Assembly (NCBI RefSeq): GCF_014695575.1
Contig: NZ_JACJOO010000056.1
Coordinates: 1 to 61,360, forward strand
Reading direction: 5' to 3'
Length of the DNA stretch: 61,360 nt
From: Leptolyngbya sp. FACHB-8
GTDB taxonomy: Bacteria; Cyanobacteriota; Cyanobacteriia; Elainellales; Elainellaceae
How positions within the stretch are numbered: the stretch's first letter is position 1; the number at the start of each line of letters is the position of its first letter. This document shows positions 41,506-50,576 of this stretch, piece by piece. The translations under genes and the position numbers were made by a program. The notes beneath the pieces were generated by a model that worked only from the letters and a program-made list of their open reading frames with translations, searched no databases and was not told where the DNA came from.

Positions 41506-43209
41506 GTGAGTCTTTTCCCTCTAAGTCGGCTCAAGCGCTACGATTCCGAAGCGATCGCCCGCTATTACAGCCGCCGCCCTTGGCTCAGCCTGTGGCGTAT
41601 GTTCCTGATCCTTTGGTATTTGGGGGGCTTTGTCGTTTCCCTCAAGTTGGATGACTGGTTCGGTCAAACTGAAGCAAATCGACCTCGCCGCACTGCGCAA
41701 TTGCGCCAGTCGATCACCCGGTTAGGCCCCACCTTCATTAAGGTTGGGCAGGCACTTTCCACCCGCCCTGACCTGATTCGCAAAGACTATCTGGAGGAAC
41801 TGGTCAAGTTGCAAGACCAGTTGCCGCCCTTTCCCAATGCGATCGCCTTCAACATCATCGAAACAGAGCTGGAGCGGCCCATCGCTGAAATTTACAGCGA
41901 AATCTCACCGCATCCAGTAGCGGCCGCCAGTTTAGGCCAGGTATACCGGGCCAAGCTGTTTTCTGGGGAAGAGGTTGCTGTCAAAGTGCAACGTCCCAAT
42001 CTGTTACCAACGTTGACGCTAGACCTGTTCCTCATCCGCTGGATGGCCAGTTGGCTGTCGCCCTGGCTGCCCCTCAATCTGGGCCATGACCTGACCCTGA
42101 TTGTGGATGAATTTGGTATCAAGCTCTTCGAGGAGATTGACTACGGCAACGAAGGTCGCAACGCCGAACTATTCGCTCGCAACTTTGCTAACGACCCCCA
42201 GGTTAAAGTCCCCTGTATTTACTGGGACTACAGCGCTACCCATGTGCTGACCCTGGAGTGGATTGATGGCTTCAAGCTCAATGATTTTGAGAAAATTCGG
42301 GCTGCTGGCCTCGACCCCGATCGGTTGATCGAAATTGGCGTTACATCTGGTTTGCGGCAATTGCTAGAGTTTGGCTTCTTTCACGCTGACCCTCACCCCG
42401 GCAACCTGTTCGCCATGCCGGATGGCCGCATGGCTTATATTGACTTCGGGATGATGGACCAATTGGGCCAGGATTCTAAGGAAACCTTGGTGGATGCTGT
42501 TGTCCATCTCATTAACAAGGACTACTCTGACCTTGCTGCTGATTTTGTCAAGTTGGGCTTTTTGACCCCCGACATTGACATTACTCCTATCATTCCTGCC
42601 CTGGAGCGAGTATTGGGAGATGCGATCGGCAGGAATGTAGGTGCCTTCAACTTCAAGACGATCACGGATCAGTTCTCGGAGTTGATGTATGATTATCCCT
42701 TCCGAGTGCCCGCCAAATTTGCCTTAATTATCCGCTCCCTTGTCACGCAGGAAGGGTTAGCACTTTCCCTCAATCCGTCCTTCAAGATTTTGGAGGTGGC
42801 TTATCCCTACGTGGCTCGCCGTCTGCTGACTGGGGAAACGCCTGAGCTACGCCGTCGTCTGTTTGAACTGTTGTTCAAAGATGGCAAGTTCCAATGGCAT
42901 CGCCTGGAAAACTTAATTTCCATTGCTCGTACGGACTCCAGCTTTGATCTCATTCCTACGGCTCAGCTGGGGCTGCAATACTTGCTTTCTGAGGAGGGTT
43001 TGTATCTGCGTCGTCAGTTGTTGCTAGCGTTGATTGAGGACGATCGCCTGCACACTGATGAAGTGCAGCGGCTGTGGGAATTGGTGAAGGATGACCTACA
43101 ACCCTCACGTCTGGTGAGTGCTGCTTTGGGAGCCTTGACAGGGCTTTCGGGCGATCGCCCCTCCGGCCTTTTCCCTGCCATGGCCTCTTTCCTTTCCCTT
43201 CAGAAATAG
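41506..43209 (+). CDS. UbiB/ABC1-type atypical kinase (AarF family)
   Basis: The protein is 567 aa. The KxGQ motif (TFIKVGQALSTRPDL), the Ala-rich loop (AAASLGQVYRA), VAVKVQRP with the nucleotide-binding Lys, HADPHPGN of the catalytic loop and YIDFGMM of the metal-binding site are all present. This is the full UbiB/ADCK set. Family members support prenylquinone (ubiquinone; in cyanobacteria plastoquinone or tocopherol) metabolism and bind membranes. One hydrophobic segment near the N-terminus (WRMFLILWYLGGFVVSL) may anchor it. GTG start at 41506. Cyanobacteria usually have several paralogues. Confidence 0.93.
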   Translation: MSLFPLSRLKRYDSEAIARYYSRRPWLSLWRMFLILWYLGGFVVSLKLDDWFGQTEANRPRRTAQLRQSITRLGPTFIKVGQALSTRPDLIRKDYLEELVKLQDQLPPFPNAIAFNIIETELERPIAEIYSEISPHPVAAASLGQVYRAKLFSGEEVAVKVQRPNLLPTLTLDLFLIRWMASWLSPWLPLNLGHDLTLIVDEFGIKLFEEIDYGNEGRNAELFARNFANDPQVKVPCIYWDYSATHVLTLEWIDGFKLNDFEKIRAAGLDPDRLIEIGVTSGLRQLLEFGFFHADPHPGNLFAMPDGRMAYIDFGMMDQLGQDSKETLVDAVVHLINKDYSDLAADFVKLGFLTPDIDITPIIPALERVLGDAIGRNVGAFNFKTITDQFSELMYDYPFRVPAKFALIIRSLVTQEGLALSLNPSFKILEVAYPYVARRLLTGETPELRRRLFELLFKDGKFQWHRLENLISIARTDSSFDLIPTAQLGLQYLLSEEGLYLRRQLLLALIEDDRLHTDEVQRLWELVKDDLQPSRLVSAALGALTGLSGDRPSGLFPAMASFLSLQK

Positions 43210-43244
43210 CTGGTTTATCAGCGAATTATCGCTCAACCATCTCA

Positions 43245-43276
43245 GACACCCGGTGTTTCTAAAAACACCGGGTGTC
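43245..43276 (+). terminator. Terminator of the UbiB-type gene
   Basis: Arms GACACCCGGTGTTT and AAACACCGGGTGTC enclose CTAA, 36 bases after the stop codon. It is closely related to the hairpin at 2135-2168. The two copies share the CCGGTGTTT core. Confidence 0.7.
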
Positions 43277-43294
43277 TTGCTTATTCCTTTATGG

Positions 43295-43391
43295 CTAGTA
43301 CGCTGAGGCGTCAATGTATCACCTATTTTGGTGTGGGGTGCTTCGCACCCCACACCAAAATAGGTGACGAACTTAGGCCGTGGCCTACTAG
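43295..43391. repeat. CTAG-bounded MITE, family A copy 2
   Basis: CTAGTACGCTGAGGC on the left; GGCCGTGGCCTACTAG on the right. Its inner perfect hairpin has the tip GGGGTGC-TTC-GCACCCC. It shares its right CTAG with the next copy, so the two are in direct tandem. Confidence 0.85.
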
Positions 43392-43488
43392 TACGCTGAG
43401 GCGGAAATCCATCACCTATGTTTTTGTGTGGAGTGCGAAGCACCCCACACAAAAACATAGGTTGCAAACTTAGGCCGTGGCCTACTAG
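43388..43488. repeat. CTAG-bounded MITE, family A copy 3
   Basis: The same ends as copy 2 and the same left flank as copy 1 (GGCGGAAATCCATCACCTATG). The hairpin tip is GGAGTGC-GAA-GCACCCC, with one G-T mismatch in DNA. The hairpin sequence is closer to copy 1 (98 bases, at 1789) than to its tandem neighbour, so the two tandem copies did not arise by simple duplication. Confidence 0.85.
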
Positions 43489-43636
43489 TGCCAGGTCGGC
43501 CTCTATCCTTATCTAATCTTTACAATATGGGAGGCCCTATCAAAAGTTCATAACTGGTAAGTGATGGGCATTCGCTCAGGAAAAGAGCCAGGTTAGATTG
43601 AAGGCGACGTGCTGGTATCATGTGACAACCGCTTGA

Positions 43637-44479
43637 ATGATGGAAACCCTGCGACGGTCTATTGGTGGAAACTGGTCTAGCCTGAATTGGGGGATTTACG
43701 ACCTGCTCATTAGTCCACGGTTTGTCAGCCTGGCTCTGCTGTTTGCTATGGCCTTGCTGGTGCTAGGGAGCTATCCAGCTCTCCGGAGGCAAATTTTGCG
43801 GGGGTTAATTATCACCCTGGCGGTTTACTGGATGGTGATTTCTCCACCCGTCGTTGCCCTCACCGAGGGGCTCCTGATGGCCCTGGTGCCACCCGATACG
43901 GGGGAGAGCGCTGACGCCATTGTGGTGCTCGGACGGGGAGCGTATGAGCGGGGCGATCGCTACCCTGTTGCCTTGCAATTGCTGCAAGACAAACGTGCCC
44001 CTAACCTGTTTATCACCGGGCGTGGTAACTTCCAATATGTTGCGGATGCTTTGGATGATTATGGCGTTTCCCTGGCTCAGGTAAATGGTACCTATTGCGG
44101 GCGCACCACCAAGGATGAAGCCTACGCGACCTCCGTCCTTCTAGGGCCTCACGGTATTCAAAAGATTATTTTGGTGAGCGATCGCCCTCACATGCTACGG
44201 GCCTATCTAACCTTTCGGGGGCGAGGCTTCACCGTTATTCCGCATCCGATTGACCTGTCGCGAAAGATCAGCAGTGCCCGTCGTTCTATCCTGACCCTGC
44301 GCGAATATTTTGGTTTAGCCAGCTACCTGTTTTTGGGACGGTTGCATCCCGGCTCCCCGGAAGAATTGCGTCAGCCCTCGGCAGAATTGGTGCAAGAGGT
44401 CAGGCGTCGCCGTTGTGAAATTAAACCCGAAGATAAACCCGCACTCTTTCAGGCTAGCCGTTCAAGGGATACACTTTAG
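43637..44479 (+). CDS. YdcF/ElyC-like DUF218 membrane protein
   Basis: The protein is 280 aa. Two membrane helices (about 25-50 and 53-82) precede a DUF218 domain with DAIVVLGRGAYERGDRY, ITGRGNFQYVADALDDYGV, TKDEAYATSVLL and LVSDRPHMLRAY. The group includes ElyC, linked to cell-envelope and undecaprenyl-phosphate metabolism, and SanA. The C-terminal 60 residues are polar. The gene may use ATG 43637 or 43640. No operon partner upstream; HIU hydrolase follows 87 bases later on the same strand. Confidence 0.85.
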   Translation: MMETLRRSIGGNWSSLNWGIYDLLISPRFVSLALLFAMALLVLGSYPALRRQILRGLIITLAVYWMVISPPVVALTEGLLMALVPPDTGESADAIVVLGRGAYERGDRYPVALQLLQDKRAPNLFITGRGNFQYVADALDDYGVSLAQVNGTYCGRTTKDEAYATSVLLGPHGIQKIILVSDRPHMLRAYLTFRGRGFTVIPHPIDLSRKISSARRSILTLREYFGLASYLFLGRLHPGSPEELRQPSAELVQEVRRRRCEIKPEDKPALFQASRSRDTL

Positions 44480-44489
44480 TATTCAATCT

Positions 44490-44540
44490 TGAGTAACGGT
44501 GATTGAAGTAACGTGTTGCTCCAAATTACCGCTACTCAAG
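44490..44540 (+). terminator. Imperfect hairpin after the DUF218 gene
   Basis: CTTGAGTAACGGTGATT pairs with AATTACCGCTACTCAAG with small bulges. It lies 11 bases past the stop of the DUF218 gene and 27 bases before hydroxyisourate hydrolase. It could terminate or attenuate. Confidence 0.45.
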
Positions 44541-44566
44541 CCGATTCCGCCCCTTTCCCCTGAACC

Positions 44567-44923
44567 ATGGTTGGAAAATTAACGACTCACGTTCTCGATA
44601 CGGCTCGGGGCTGTCCCGCGGCGGGAATTGTTGTCGAGCTATGGGAGATTGATGAAGCCGGTTCTCGTACCCAGCTCACGACTGTGGTCACCAATGCTGA
44701 TGGGCGTACCGATGCTCCTCTTCTCAGCGATGACGCCTTTCGAGTCGGCCGCTATGAGTTGGTTTTTGCTGTGGGAGACTACTTTGCTAGCCTAACTGAG
44801 TTGATGAACCCTGCTTTTTTAGATCGAATCCCGATTCAGTTTGGCATTGCCGATGCCACAGCCCATTATCACGTTCCCCTGCTTGTGTCTCCCTGGAGTT
44901 ACAGCACCTATCGGGGAAGCTAA
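44567..44923 (+). CDS. uraH: 5-hydroxyisourate hydrolase (transthyretin-like)
   Basis: The protein is 118 aa, the usual length. The signature start [15 protein letters not shown], the central Arg (DGRTDAPLL), and the C-terminus WSYSTYRGS with preceding [10 protein letters not shown] are all present, including His, Arg and the YRGS end that form the active site. It hydrolyses 5-hydroxyisourate to OHCU in urate breakdown. No uricase or OHCU decarboxylase is in the window, so its substrate must be made elsewhere or by another oxidase. The guanine deaminase and purine permease genes lie 4-6 kb away. Confidence 0.94.
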   Translation: MVGKLTTHVLDTARGCPAAGIVVELWEIDEAGSRTQLTTVVTNADGRTDAPLLSDDAFRVGRYELVFAVGDYFASLTELMNPAFLDRIPIQFGIADATAHYHVPLLVSPWSYSTYRGS

Positions 44924-44967
44924 ACTTTTGATATCCCTTAGTCCCCTGCACGCAAGGAGTTATTCTG

Positions 44968-45648
44968 TTGGGCCTGCAATCTGTCCGGCGCGGTAAATCG
45001 CTTCACAGCCAAACCTATGAAGCCTTGCGAGCCAGCATCCTATCGGGAGAGTTAATGCCGGGGGAACGGTTGGTAGAGACTCAATTGGCCGAGCGGCTGA
45101 AGGTCAGCCGCACTCCCCTGCGAGAGGCGATCCGCCAGATCCAGCAGGAGGGGCTGGTCACGGATGACCAGGGAGGTGGGTTACGGGTTGTCACTATCTC
45201 GGTGGAAGATGCGGAGCAACTCTATGACTGCCGCATTGCTCTGGAAGCCCTCTCGGTCATGGGAGCCTGTCAATATGCTACGGAGATCCAGTTAAAAGAC
45301 ATTTATGCCCTGGTTCTGGAGGCGGAGCAACAGGAACCCGGTAAAGAACTGTCTTCGTTGCAACAGTTAGATTTGGATTGCCAGTTCCATCGCCATATTG
45401 CCGAGGCATCAGGGAATCGCTGGCTGACCCATTTACTGGATCAGGTGTTCGATAAGATGACGCTGTTGCGGGTACAAACAACTCAGCACAACCCTTATGT
45501 GCTGGATATCCGCGAGGAGCATCGAAGGATTTATGAAGCGATCGCCCAACGTAACGCTGAAACAGCGACGATGGCTATCCGTAGTCATCTAACCGCCAGT
45601 AAGCAGCGGGTCGTGCAGGAAGTGAAAGGGTTATTACACAAAGTCTGA
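44968..45648 (+). CDS. GntR-family regulator, FadR/FCD subgroup
   Basis: The protein is 226 aa. A winged helix (residues 10-75: LHSQTYEALRASILSGELMPG, then LAERLKVSRTPLREAIRQI) is followed by an FCD all-helical effector domain with a conserved metal-binding pattern (Asp in LDLDCQFHRHI, His in EEHRRIYEAI and IRSHL). It starts with TTG at 44968, eight bases after AAGGAG, and lies 44 bases after uraH. It is likely a repressor responding to a small carboxylate or purine breakdown product, and control of uraH, guaD or the permease is a reasonable guess. Confidence 0.88.
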   Translation: MGLQSVRRGKSLHSQTYEALRASILSGELMPGERLVETQLAERLKVSRTPLREAIRQIQQEGLVTDDQGGGLRVVTISVEDAEQLYDCRIALEALSVMGACQYATEIQLKDIYALVLEAEQQEPGKELSSLQQLDLDCQFHRHIAEASGNRWLTHLLDQVFDKMTLLRVQTTQHNPYVLDIREEHRRIYEAIAQRNAETATMAIRSHLTASKQRVVQEVKGLLHKV

Positions 45649-45663
45649 GGTCTGTCCTCACGC

Positions 45664-45698
45664 ATACTGGAAGGGGCACCCATTGGCCTTTCCAGTAT
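45664..45698 (+). terminator. Terminator of the uraH-gntR unit
   Basis: ATACTGGAAGG pairs with CCTTTCCAGTAT (one bulged T) around a 12-base loop, 15 bases past the regulator stop. The U-run is weak. Confidence 0.55.
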
Positions 45699-45759
45699 CT
45701 TCGATTGCCCTAAATCCTGTGGCAACCGCATACAGTAAAGAAAACAACTGGGGAGAGCT

Positions 45760-46458
45760 ATGTACGTTTTGATTGGAGGGGCCGGGCTAATTGGCCTGAC
45801 TTTGGCACAAAATCTGGTCAAATTAGGCCATACCGTTGCCATGATTGACATTGACCCAGCAGCTTGTCGCCGCGCTCGCGACCAACTGGGAGTCATGGCA
45901 TTTGAAGGGAGTGCCGTCAGCACTGAAGCTCTGAATGAAGCAGGCATTCAAAAAGCGGATGTGGTCTGTGCCGCGCTGCGCCATGATGCGTTGAATTTGG
46001 CGATCGTGTCCCTGGCGCGGCATTACGATGTACCCCACATCATTTCTCGGATGCGCCACCGGGATTTTGAACAACCCTTACGCCATGCGGGAGCTCACCG
46101 CATTATCAGCACGGTAGATCTGGCTGTATCCACTATGGTGAATGCGGTGGAATACCCCCAGGTAGAATCTATGATGCATTTTGAACAGGGGCAAATCGAA
46201 GTGCTGAAACTGGCTATCCCCTCAGCGTGTCATGTCATCGGGCGCAGCATTGCTGAAATTGCCCAGGACAGCCGCTTCCCTTCCAACTCACTGATTATTG
46301 GCTATCAACCCCATCCCCACCTAAACTTGATGGTGCCTAACGGCGCAACCATTCTAGAGCCCGAGTCTACTGTTCTGGTGGCTACTAAACCTGAATCTTT
46401 GCACCCCGTGATTGATTTTCTGCAAGAATGTCTTCCGGCAACCCGCATTTTGAATTGA
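45760..46458 (+). CDS. TrkA-like K+ transport regulatory protein (RCK)
   Basis: The protein is 232 aa. An N-terminal Rossmann fold has GGAGLIGLTLAQNL and, at the end of strand 2, IDIDPAACRRA, so NAD(H) or ATP binding. A TrkA-C-like domain follows (about 150-225, EVLKLAIPSACHVIGRSIAEI). It resembles KtrA and TrkA regulatory subunits, which gate K+ uptake channels. No channel subunit (KtrB/TrkH) is in the window. It lies convergent to the Na+/H+ antiporter gene, so the pair may serve ion balance. Confidence 0.88.
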   Translation: MYVLIGGAGLIGLTLAQNLVKLGHTVAMIDIDPAACRRARDQLGVMAFEGSAVSTEALNEAGIQKADVVCAALRHDALNLAIVSLARHYDVPHIISRMRHRDFEQPLRHAGAHRIISTVDLAVSTMVNAVEYPQVESMMHFEQGQIEVLKLAIPSACHVIGRSIAEIAQDSRFPSNSLIIGYQPHPHLNLMVPNGATILEPESTVLVATKPESLHPVIDFLQECLPATRILN

Positions 46459-46543
46459 GGCGATCGCCAGATAGCTATAGAACCTTCGGTTGGATAACCA
46501 CCTTGGTGATTATTTAACCGGATTCGATATCTTTAGGACTTGC

Positions 46544-46646
46544 GCGTTCTTGTGGTGTGCAAAGCACACCACAACGCACTCAAAAAAGATGCGACTCATG
46601 TTCTACGTCCCGCTTACCCAGTACGTGGAACATGAGTCGCATCTTT
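46544..46646. repeat. Two consecutive palindromes between convergent genes
   Basis: The first (46544-46577) pairs TTGTGGTGTGC with GCACACCACAA around AAA. The second (46583-46646) pairs AAAAGATGCGACTCATGTTC with its complement around a loop of about 22 bases that itself holds a short stem. The block lies between the TrkA-like and antiporter genes and may serve as a bidirectional terminator. Confidence 0.65.
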
Positions 46647-46711
46647 TGATTGAATTGCTAGAAACCCTCTCTCACAACAACTAACCACACGTCTAGAACA
46701 GCGCCTAGATT

Positions 46712-48367
46712 TTATTCGTCCTCCAGTCTAAACAACTGATCATCAATCGACCGCAAGCGCTGTGTAACCACTTCTTCAGAAATAATTCGTTTCCGTATAG
46801 CGTCGTTGAGTGCGCCGCGCTCAACCATCAAAAGTCGCCGTCGCACCGCATTAAGCTTGGAGGCACCACCCTGGCTACTAATGAGGGGATCGGTTCGACG
46901 GTTATGAAGGTCTCGCAGCTGTTTCTCAGCTTCTGCCACCTGAACCTGGTAGCTAGAACGCATTTCCTCATAGACAGACTTCGGAAGTACCCCTGTGTCG
47001 TGGAGCACGGCCAACTCGTTCTGCGCTGCTTTAGCTGCAATCAACTGCGATTGCAAGGCCTCAATTTGTTGACGGAATTCTGACACAGCTGCGATATTTA
47101 GCCGTTTGACCAACCAGGGAAGGCTGAGTGCCTGACCAATCAGGGAGACAAAAACAGCCCCATATACCAGAGCAATCAGATCACTGCGTCCGGGCAGCGA
47201 GGCCGGTAGGCTCAGGGCGAGAACCATTGAGAGTGACCCCTTGATGTTCCCCAAAAACAACACATGCTGCCATCGCAGGGGAATAGGCAAATCAAAGCGG
47301 TTTGAAATTGCAAGGAGTGGGTATACCGAGAGAACCCGCCCGACCTGATAGGCCAGAATTGTCAGCAGAATGGACGGAATAATATTCCACAATAGACGGG
47401 GCTCGACCTCCAGGCCAATCAGCAAAAAAATGAAGGTGTTAACGCAGAAGTCGGCATATTCCCAGAAATTTAGCAGGGTAATTTTGCTGGAAGCCGATAC
47501 CGATTGGTTTAAGCCTCGATTGCCTACCGTCAGCCCCGCTACAACTACCGCGACCACCCCTGATACCTGAAGCCCATGGCCTGCCTGAAACGTCCCAAAC
47601 GCCACCGCTACTGTCAATAAAATTCCACTTAGAGGGTCGTCAGAGAGGGACACAAATAGGACAGCACATAAAGAGCCGATCGCCAGTCCTACGAGTGCTC
47701 CCCCCACAATCACGACCACAAGCTGCTGAAGCCCGGCGAGCACCGTAACCGAGCCTCGGGTATAAACCTCCAGAATCAAACTAAAGAGAACGAGGGCGAC
47801 TCCGTCATTAAAGAGGCTTTCCCCTTCCACAATGGTCGTCAGGCGGCTGGGAACGGATACTTCCTTAAACACGGCAATGACAGAAACCGTGTCTGTGATG
47901 GCCAAGATCGTTCCCAGCAGCAATGCTGGAATCCACTCCAGATTGAGAGCAAATTTGAGCACCGTTGCGGTAATGCCTGCCGCGAGTGCTACGCCGGGGC
48001 CAGCCAGCAGGCTAATAGGCTTAATGGTGCTCCGCAATCGGCTGACGTCGGTATTGATCGCGGCCTGGAATAGCAGAATGGGAAGCAGCAAGTTTAGAAT
48101 CAGCGCGGAATCTAGATGTAAAGGGTTAGGGAGCAGTTGGGTTACCCCTAATCCCGCCAGCACAAGCCCCGTTACATAAGGGACTCGAAACCGGCGTGAT
48201 AGCAGAGCTACTCCGGTCGCTACAAGCAGCAGAATGGTCAGGGTTGTGGCAACTTGTGCCAGAGATTCTTTGCTCCCCGATTCTGCAACCGGAAGGACGG
48301 CGATCGCCGCAGGAAGCCAATCTGAAAGAGGGTTAGGTACGACGTAATTCAAATTCATATCCATCAA
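46712..48367 (-). CDS. Na+/H+ antiporter, CPA1 family
   Basis: The protein is 551 aa. About twelve membrane helices span residues 30-430, with LGTILAITDTVSVIAVF and VEGESLFNDGVALVLFSL, the ND pair of CPA1 exchangers. The C-terminal 115 residues are cytosolic, with a long helical or coiled segment (EFRQQIEALQSQLIAAKAAQ). It resembles cyanobacterial NhaS1/NhaS2-type proteins; which paralogue cannot be decided by eye. It would exchange Na+ or K+ for H+ at the plasma membrane. The first Met codons (48367, 48364, 48358) are all possible starts. Confidence 0.92.
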   Translation of the reverse strand: MMDMNLNYVVPNPLSDWLPAAIAVLPVAESGSKESLAQVATTLTILLLVATGVALLSRRFRVPYVTGLVLAGLGVTQLLPNPLHLDSALILNLLLPILLFQAAINTDVSRLRSTIKPISLLAGPGVALAAGITATVLKFALNLEWIPALLLGTILAITDTVSVIAVFKEVSVPSRLTTIVEGESLFNDGVALVLFSLILEVYTRGSVTVLAGLQQLVVVIVGGALVGLAIGSLCAVLFVSLSDDPLSGILLTVAVAFGTFQAGHGLQVSGVVAVVVAGLTVGNRGLNQSVSASSKITLLNFWEYADFCVNTFIFLLIGLEVEPRLLWNIIPSILLTILAYQVGRVLSVYPLLAISNRFDLPIPLRWQHVLFLGNIKGSLSMVLALSLPASLPGRSDLIALVYGAVFVSLIGQALSLPWLVKRLNIAAVSEFRQQIEALQSQLIAAKAAQNELAVLHDTGVLPKSVYEEMRSSYQVQVAEAEKQLRDLHNRRTDPLISSQGGASKLNAVRRRLLMVERGALNDAIRKRIISEEVVTQRLRSIDDQLFRLEDE

Positions 48368-48448
48368 TATAGCGATAGCTCTGTTCGGTTTGGCTGCTTT
48401 GAATGAAGAGCCTAGAGCTTATTCCCAGGCACTTCATCCAAAACGTTT

Positions 48449-48546
48449 TGGAGTGCTATGTAACGCGCGGCACTCCAAATGGTTAGTGTTCTGGGGGTTG
48501 TGGTGTAAGGGGCACGAAGTGCCCCTTACACCACAACCCCCAGAAC
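48449..48546. repeat. Two palindromes in the antiporter/guanine deaminase gap
   Basis: A short hairpin (48449-48477, TTGGAGTGC arms) is followed by a perfect one (48486-48546, arms of 29 bases, tip GGGGCAC-GAA-GTGCCCC). They sit upstream of the antiporter gene and after guaD on the same strand. Confidence 0.7.
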
Positions 48547-48636
48547 ACCCTTAAAACATGGCTCCAAAATGGAAGGGTTGAGTATGAACAGTGTCGTGAG
48601 CAGGTTTAGCCGCGTTAAAGGAAATGACTGCCGGCT

Positions 48637-49974
48637 CTAGGCTTCTGCCCTCGCCCATGCTTTTTCACCGGCTACATAGGTCGCCTCAACCAGTCGATCG
48701 TCTCCTAACACGATTAAGGCAAAGAGTTGCTTGGCCAGAGCCTCCACGGTTTGCGGGAGGGGGCCTGCATTGCGAAGCGCCAGCAGCGGCGTTGCCTGCC
48801 GATCAAGCACGACAAAATCTGCTTCTTTGCCCACCTCAAAGTTGCCGATTTTGTCCTCTAGAGAAAGGCTGTGGGCGGCTCCTAAAGTTGCCAGGTAGAG
48901 GGACTTGAAGGGCGATAGGCTGTAGCCTTGAAGCTGCATCACTTTATAAGCTTCTGCCATGGTGGCAAACATGGAGAAACTGCTCCCGCCCCCCACATCC
49001 GTTGCTAAACCAACCCGGATGCCACTCGCGCGAGCATGATCCAGCTTGAACAGACCACTGCCCAAGAAGAGATTAGAGGTGGGGCAGAAGGCGATCGCCC
49101 CTCCTGCCTCTGCCATACGCTCAAATTCTGACTCGCTCAGGTGCAGACAGTGGGCAAAAATGGAGCGATCGCTGACCAACCCAAATTTTTCGTACACCTC
49201 TAGATAATCCTTCGTTTCGGGAAATAGCTCAGCCGTAAAGGCGATCTCGGCGTGATTTTCCGACAGGTGAGTGTGAACGTACACATCTGAAAATTCGGCT
49301 TTCAGTTCCCCAGCTAATTCCAACTCTTCTGGAGTAGAGGTAATGGCAAAGCGGGGGGTAATGGCATAGAGCTGCCGCCCTTTCCCATGCCAGGTTTGAA
49401 TCTGTTCCCGTGTTTGGGCCTGAGCAACTTTTGCATCGTTTAGCAGGTACTGAGGGGCGTTTCGGCTCATCAGCACTTGCCCGGTAATCATGCGCATATT
49501 ACGCTGGTGGGCCGCTTCAAAAAAGGCGGTGACTGATTTCGGAAAAATTGTCGTCAATACCAGTGCAGAGGTGGTGCCATAACGTAGCAATTCATCGAGG
49601 AAAAAGTTGGCAATCTTTTCGGCATAGGCGGCTTCCTGAAATTTTCTCTCAGCGGGAAACGTGTAGGTATTCAGCCAATCCAACAGTTGGGCACCGTAGG
49701 AAGCAATGATTTCTGTTTGGGAGTAGTGGACGTGGCTATCGATCAAGCCAGGAATGATGAGGCGATCTCCATAATCCACGACAGGCAAACGCCTGTAGTC
49801 CTGGCACAAACTTTCATAGGCTCCCAGTGCTTGAATACGGCCATTCTCTAGAACCAATAAACCATCCGGGATATAACGAATACACTCAGTTTCATCCACC
49901 AGGAAAGGATCTTGGATCAGATCTAGAAATGCACCACGAATGGCGAAAGGTGAAGGAGAACTGGAGGAAGTCAT
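48637..49974 (-). CDS. guaD: Guanine deaminase
   Basis: The protein is 445 aa. The amidohydrolase fold has the metal-binding HVH in PGLIDSHVHYSQTEII, the middle His (YVHTHLSENHAEI), the second His (FAHCLHLSE) and Asp in GLATDVGGGSSFSM, the guanine-deaminase type. It converts guanine to xanthine and ammonia in the cytosol. ATG 49974 is used because it is the first ATG; the upstream start would be TTG. It is followed on the same strand by the antiporter and preceded by an NCS2 permease gene, a natural guanine uptake pair. Confidence 0.94.
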   Translation of the reverse strand: MTSSSSPSPFAIRGAFLDLIQDPFLVDETECIRYIPDGLLVLENGRIQALGAYESLCQDYRRLPVVDYGDRLIIPGLIDSHVHYSQTEIIASYGAQLLDWLNTYTFPAERKFQEAAYAEKIANFFLDELLRYGTTSALVLTTIFPKSVTAFFEAAHQRNMRMITGQVLMSRNAPQYLLNDAKVAQAQTREQIQTWHGKGRQLYAITPRFAITSTPEELELAGELKAEFSDVYVHTHLSENHAEIAFTAELFPETKDYLEVYEKFGLVSDRSIFAHCLHLSESEFERMAEAGGAIAFCPTSNLFLGSGLFKLDHARASGIRVGLATDVGGGSSFSMFATMAEAYKVMQLQGYSLSPFKSLYLATLGAAHSLSLEDKIGNFEVGKEADFVVLDRQATPLLALRNAGPLPQTVEALAKQLFALIVLGDDRLVEATYVAGEKAWARAEA

Positions 49975-50138
49975 AGGATGAAACAACTAATGAGTGATCA
50001 AGCTGAAGGTGTGGAAGAAGCTGAAGTAACTGATGAAAATTAACCTTGAAGTATTAGTAAAAATATGAGGAAGGATAAGAAATACTTTTTGAAAACCTGA
50101 AACGTGAATCCAAATTTCTAAAGCTTAATACCCAATGT

Positions 50139-50181
50139 TGGCATGACCCGGATGAATGGATGATGCATCCGGGTCATGCCA
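50139..50181. repeat. Hairpin, 16-base perfect arms
   Basis: TGGCATGACCCGGATG and its complement surround an 11-base spacer. It sits in the 600-base gap between guaD and the permease gene. There is no gene in this gap (49975-50576). Confidence 0.7.
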
Positions 50182-50229
50182 TGGGTCTACAGTATCAAAC
50201 AAGAATTGTCCATTCTGTCAGGAAAATAC

Positions 50230-50361
50230 CAGCAATTCTCAGTATGGGCATCAAAGCCAAGAGTTCACGCCCGTAGGGTGTGAACTCTTGGCTTTGATGC
50301 CCGAAAACCGCGCGCCAAAGGCGCGCGGTTTTCGGGCCTGATTTCAAAATGAGAATTGCTG
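50230..50361. repeat. Three-way junction element (outer stem plus two hairpins)
   Basis: The outer stem CAGCAATTCTCA (50230-50241) pairs exactly with 50350-50361. Inside are hairpin one (50246-50268 / 50280-50302, 23-base perfect arms) and hairpin two (50300-50316 / 50320-50336, 17-base perfect arms, AAA loop), which share a few bases. The layout matches the element at 61110-61231 though the arms are not similar. Confidence 0.8.
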
Positions 50362-50576
50362 GGAAAATACATCCAAGTGAATTGCTATCGGGTACGCTGG
50401 CCTGAATAGAAATATTGAAAACGTTAGCACTGACATCAGCGAAATTTGAGTACCTCAGATCCCCGGTTTTTAGGAGGCTAGAAGCCGACGTCCTCAAAGA
50501 ACTCCGGCTTCTGAAGCATAGATCAGGCTACTTCAATCGGGCTCTCTTTTGAGCTGTGAAAATGCAGCATCACTTC

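Noticed and set aside
43105-43473. 120- and 60-codon ORFs across the tandem MITEs
   Set aside because: The reading frames are created by the repeated elements; they encode no known protein and would repeat the same peptide.
49975-50576. Purine riboswitch upstream of guaD or downstream of the permease
   Set aside because: No conserved purine-riboswitch core was recognised; hairpins there are long perfect palindromes of the general repeat type.
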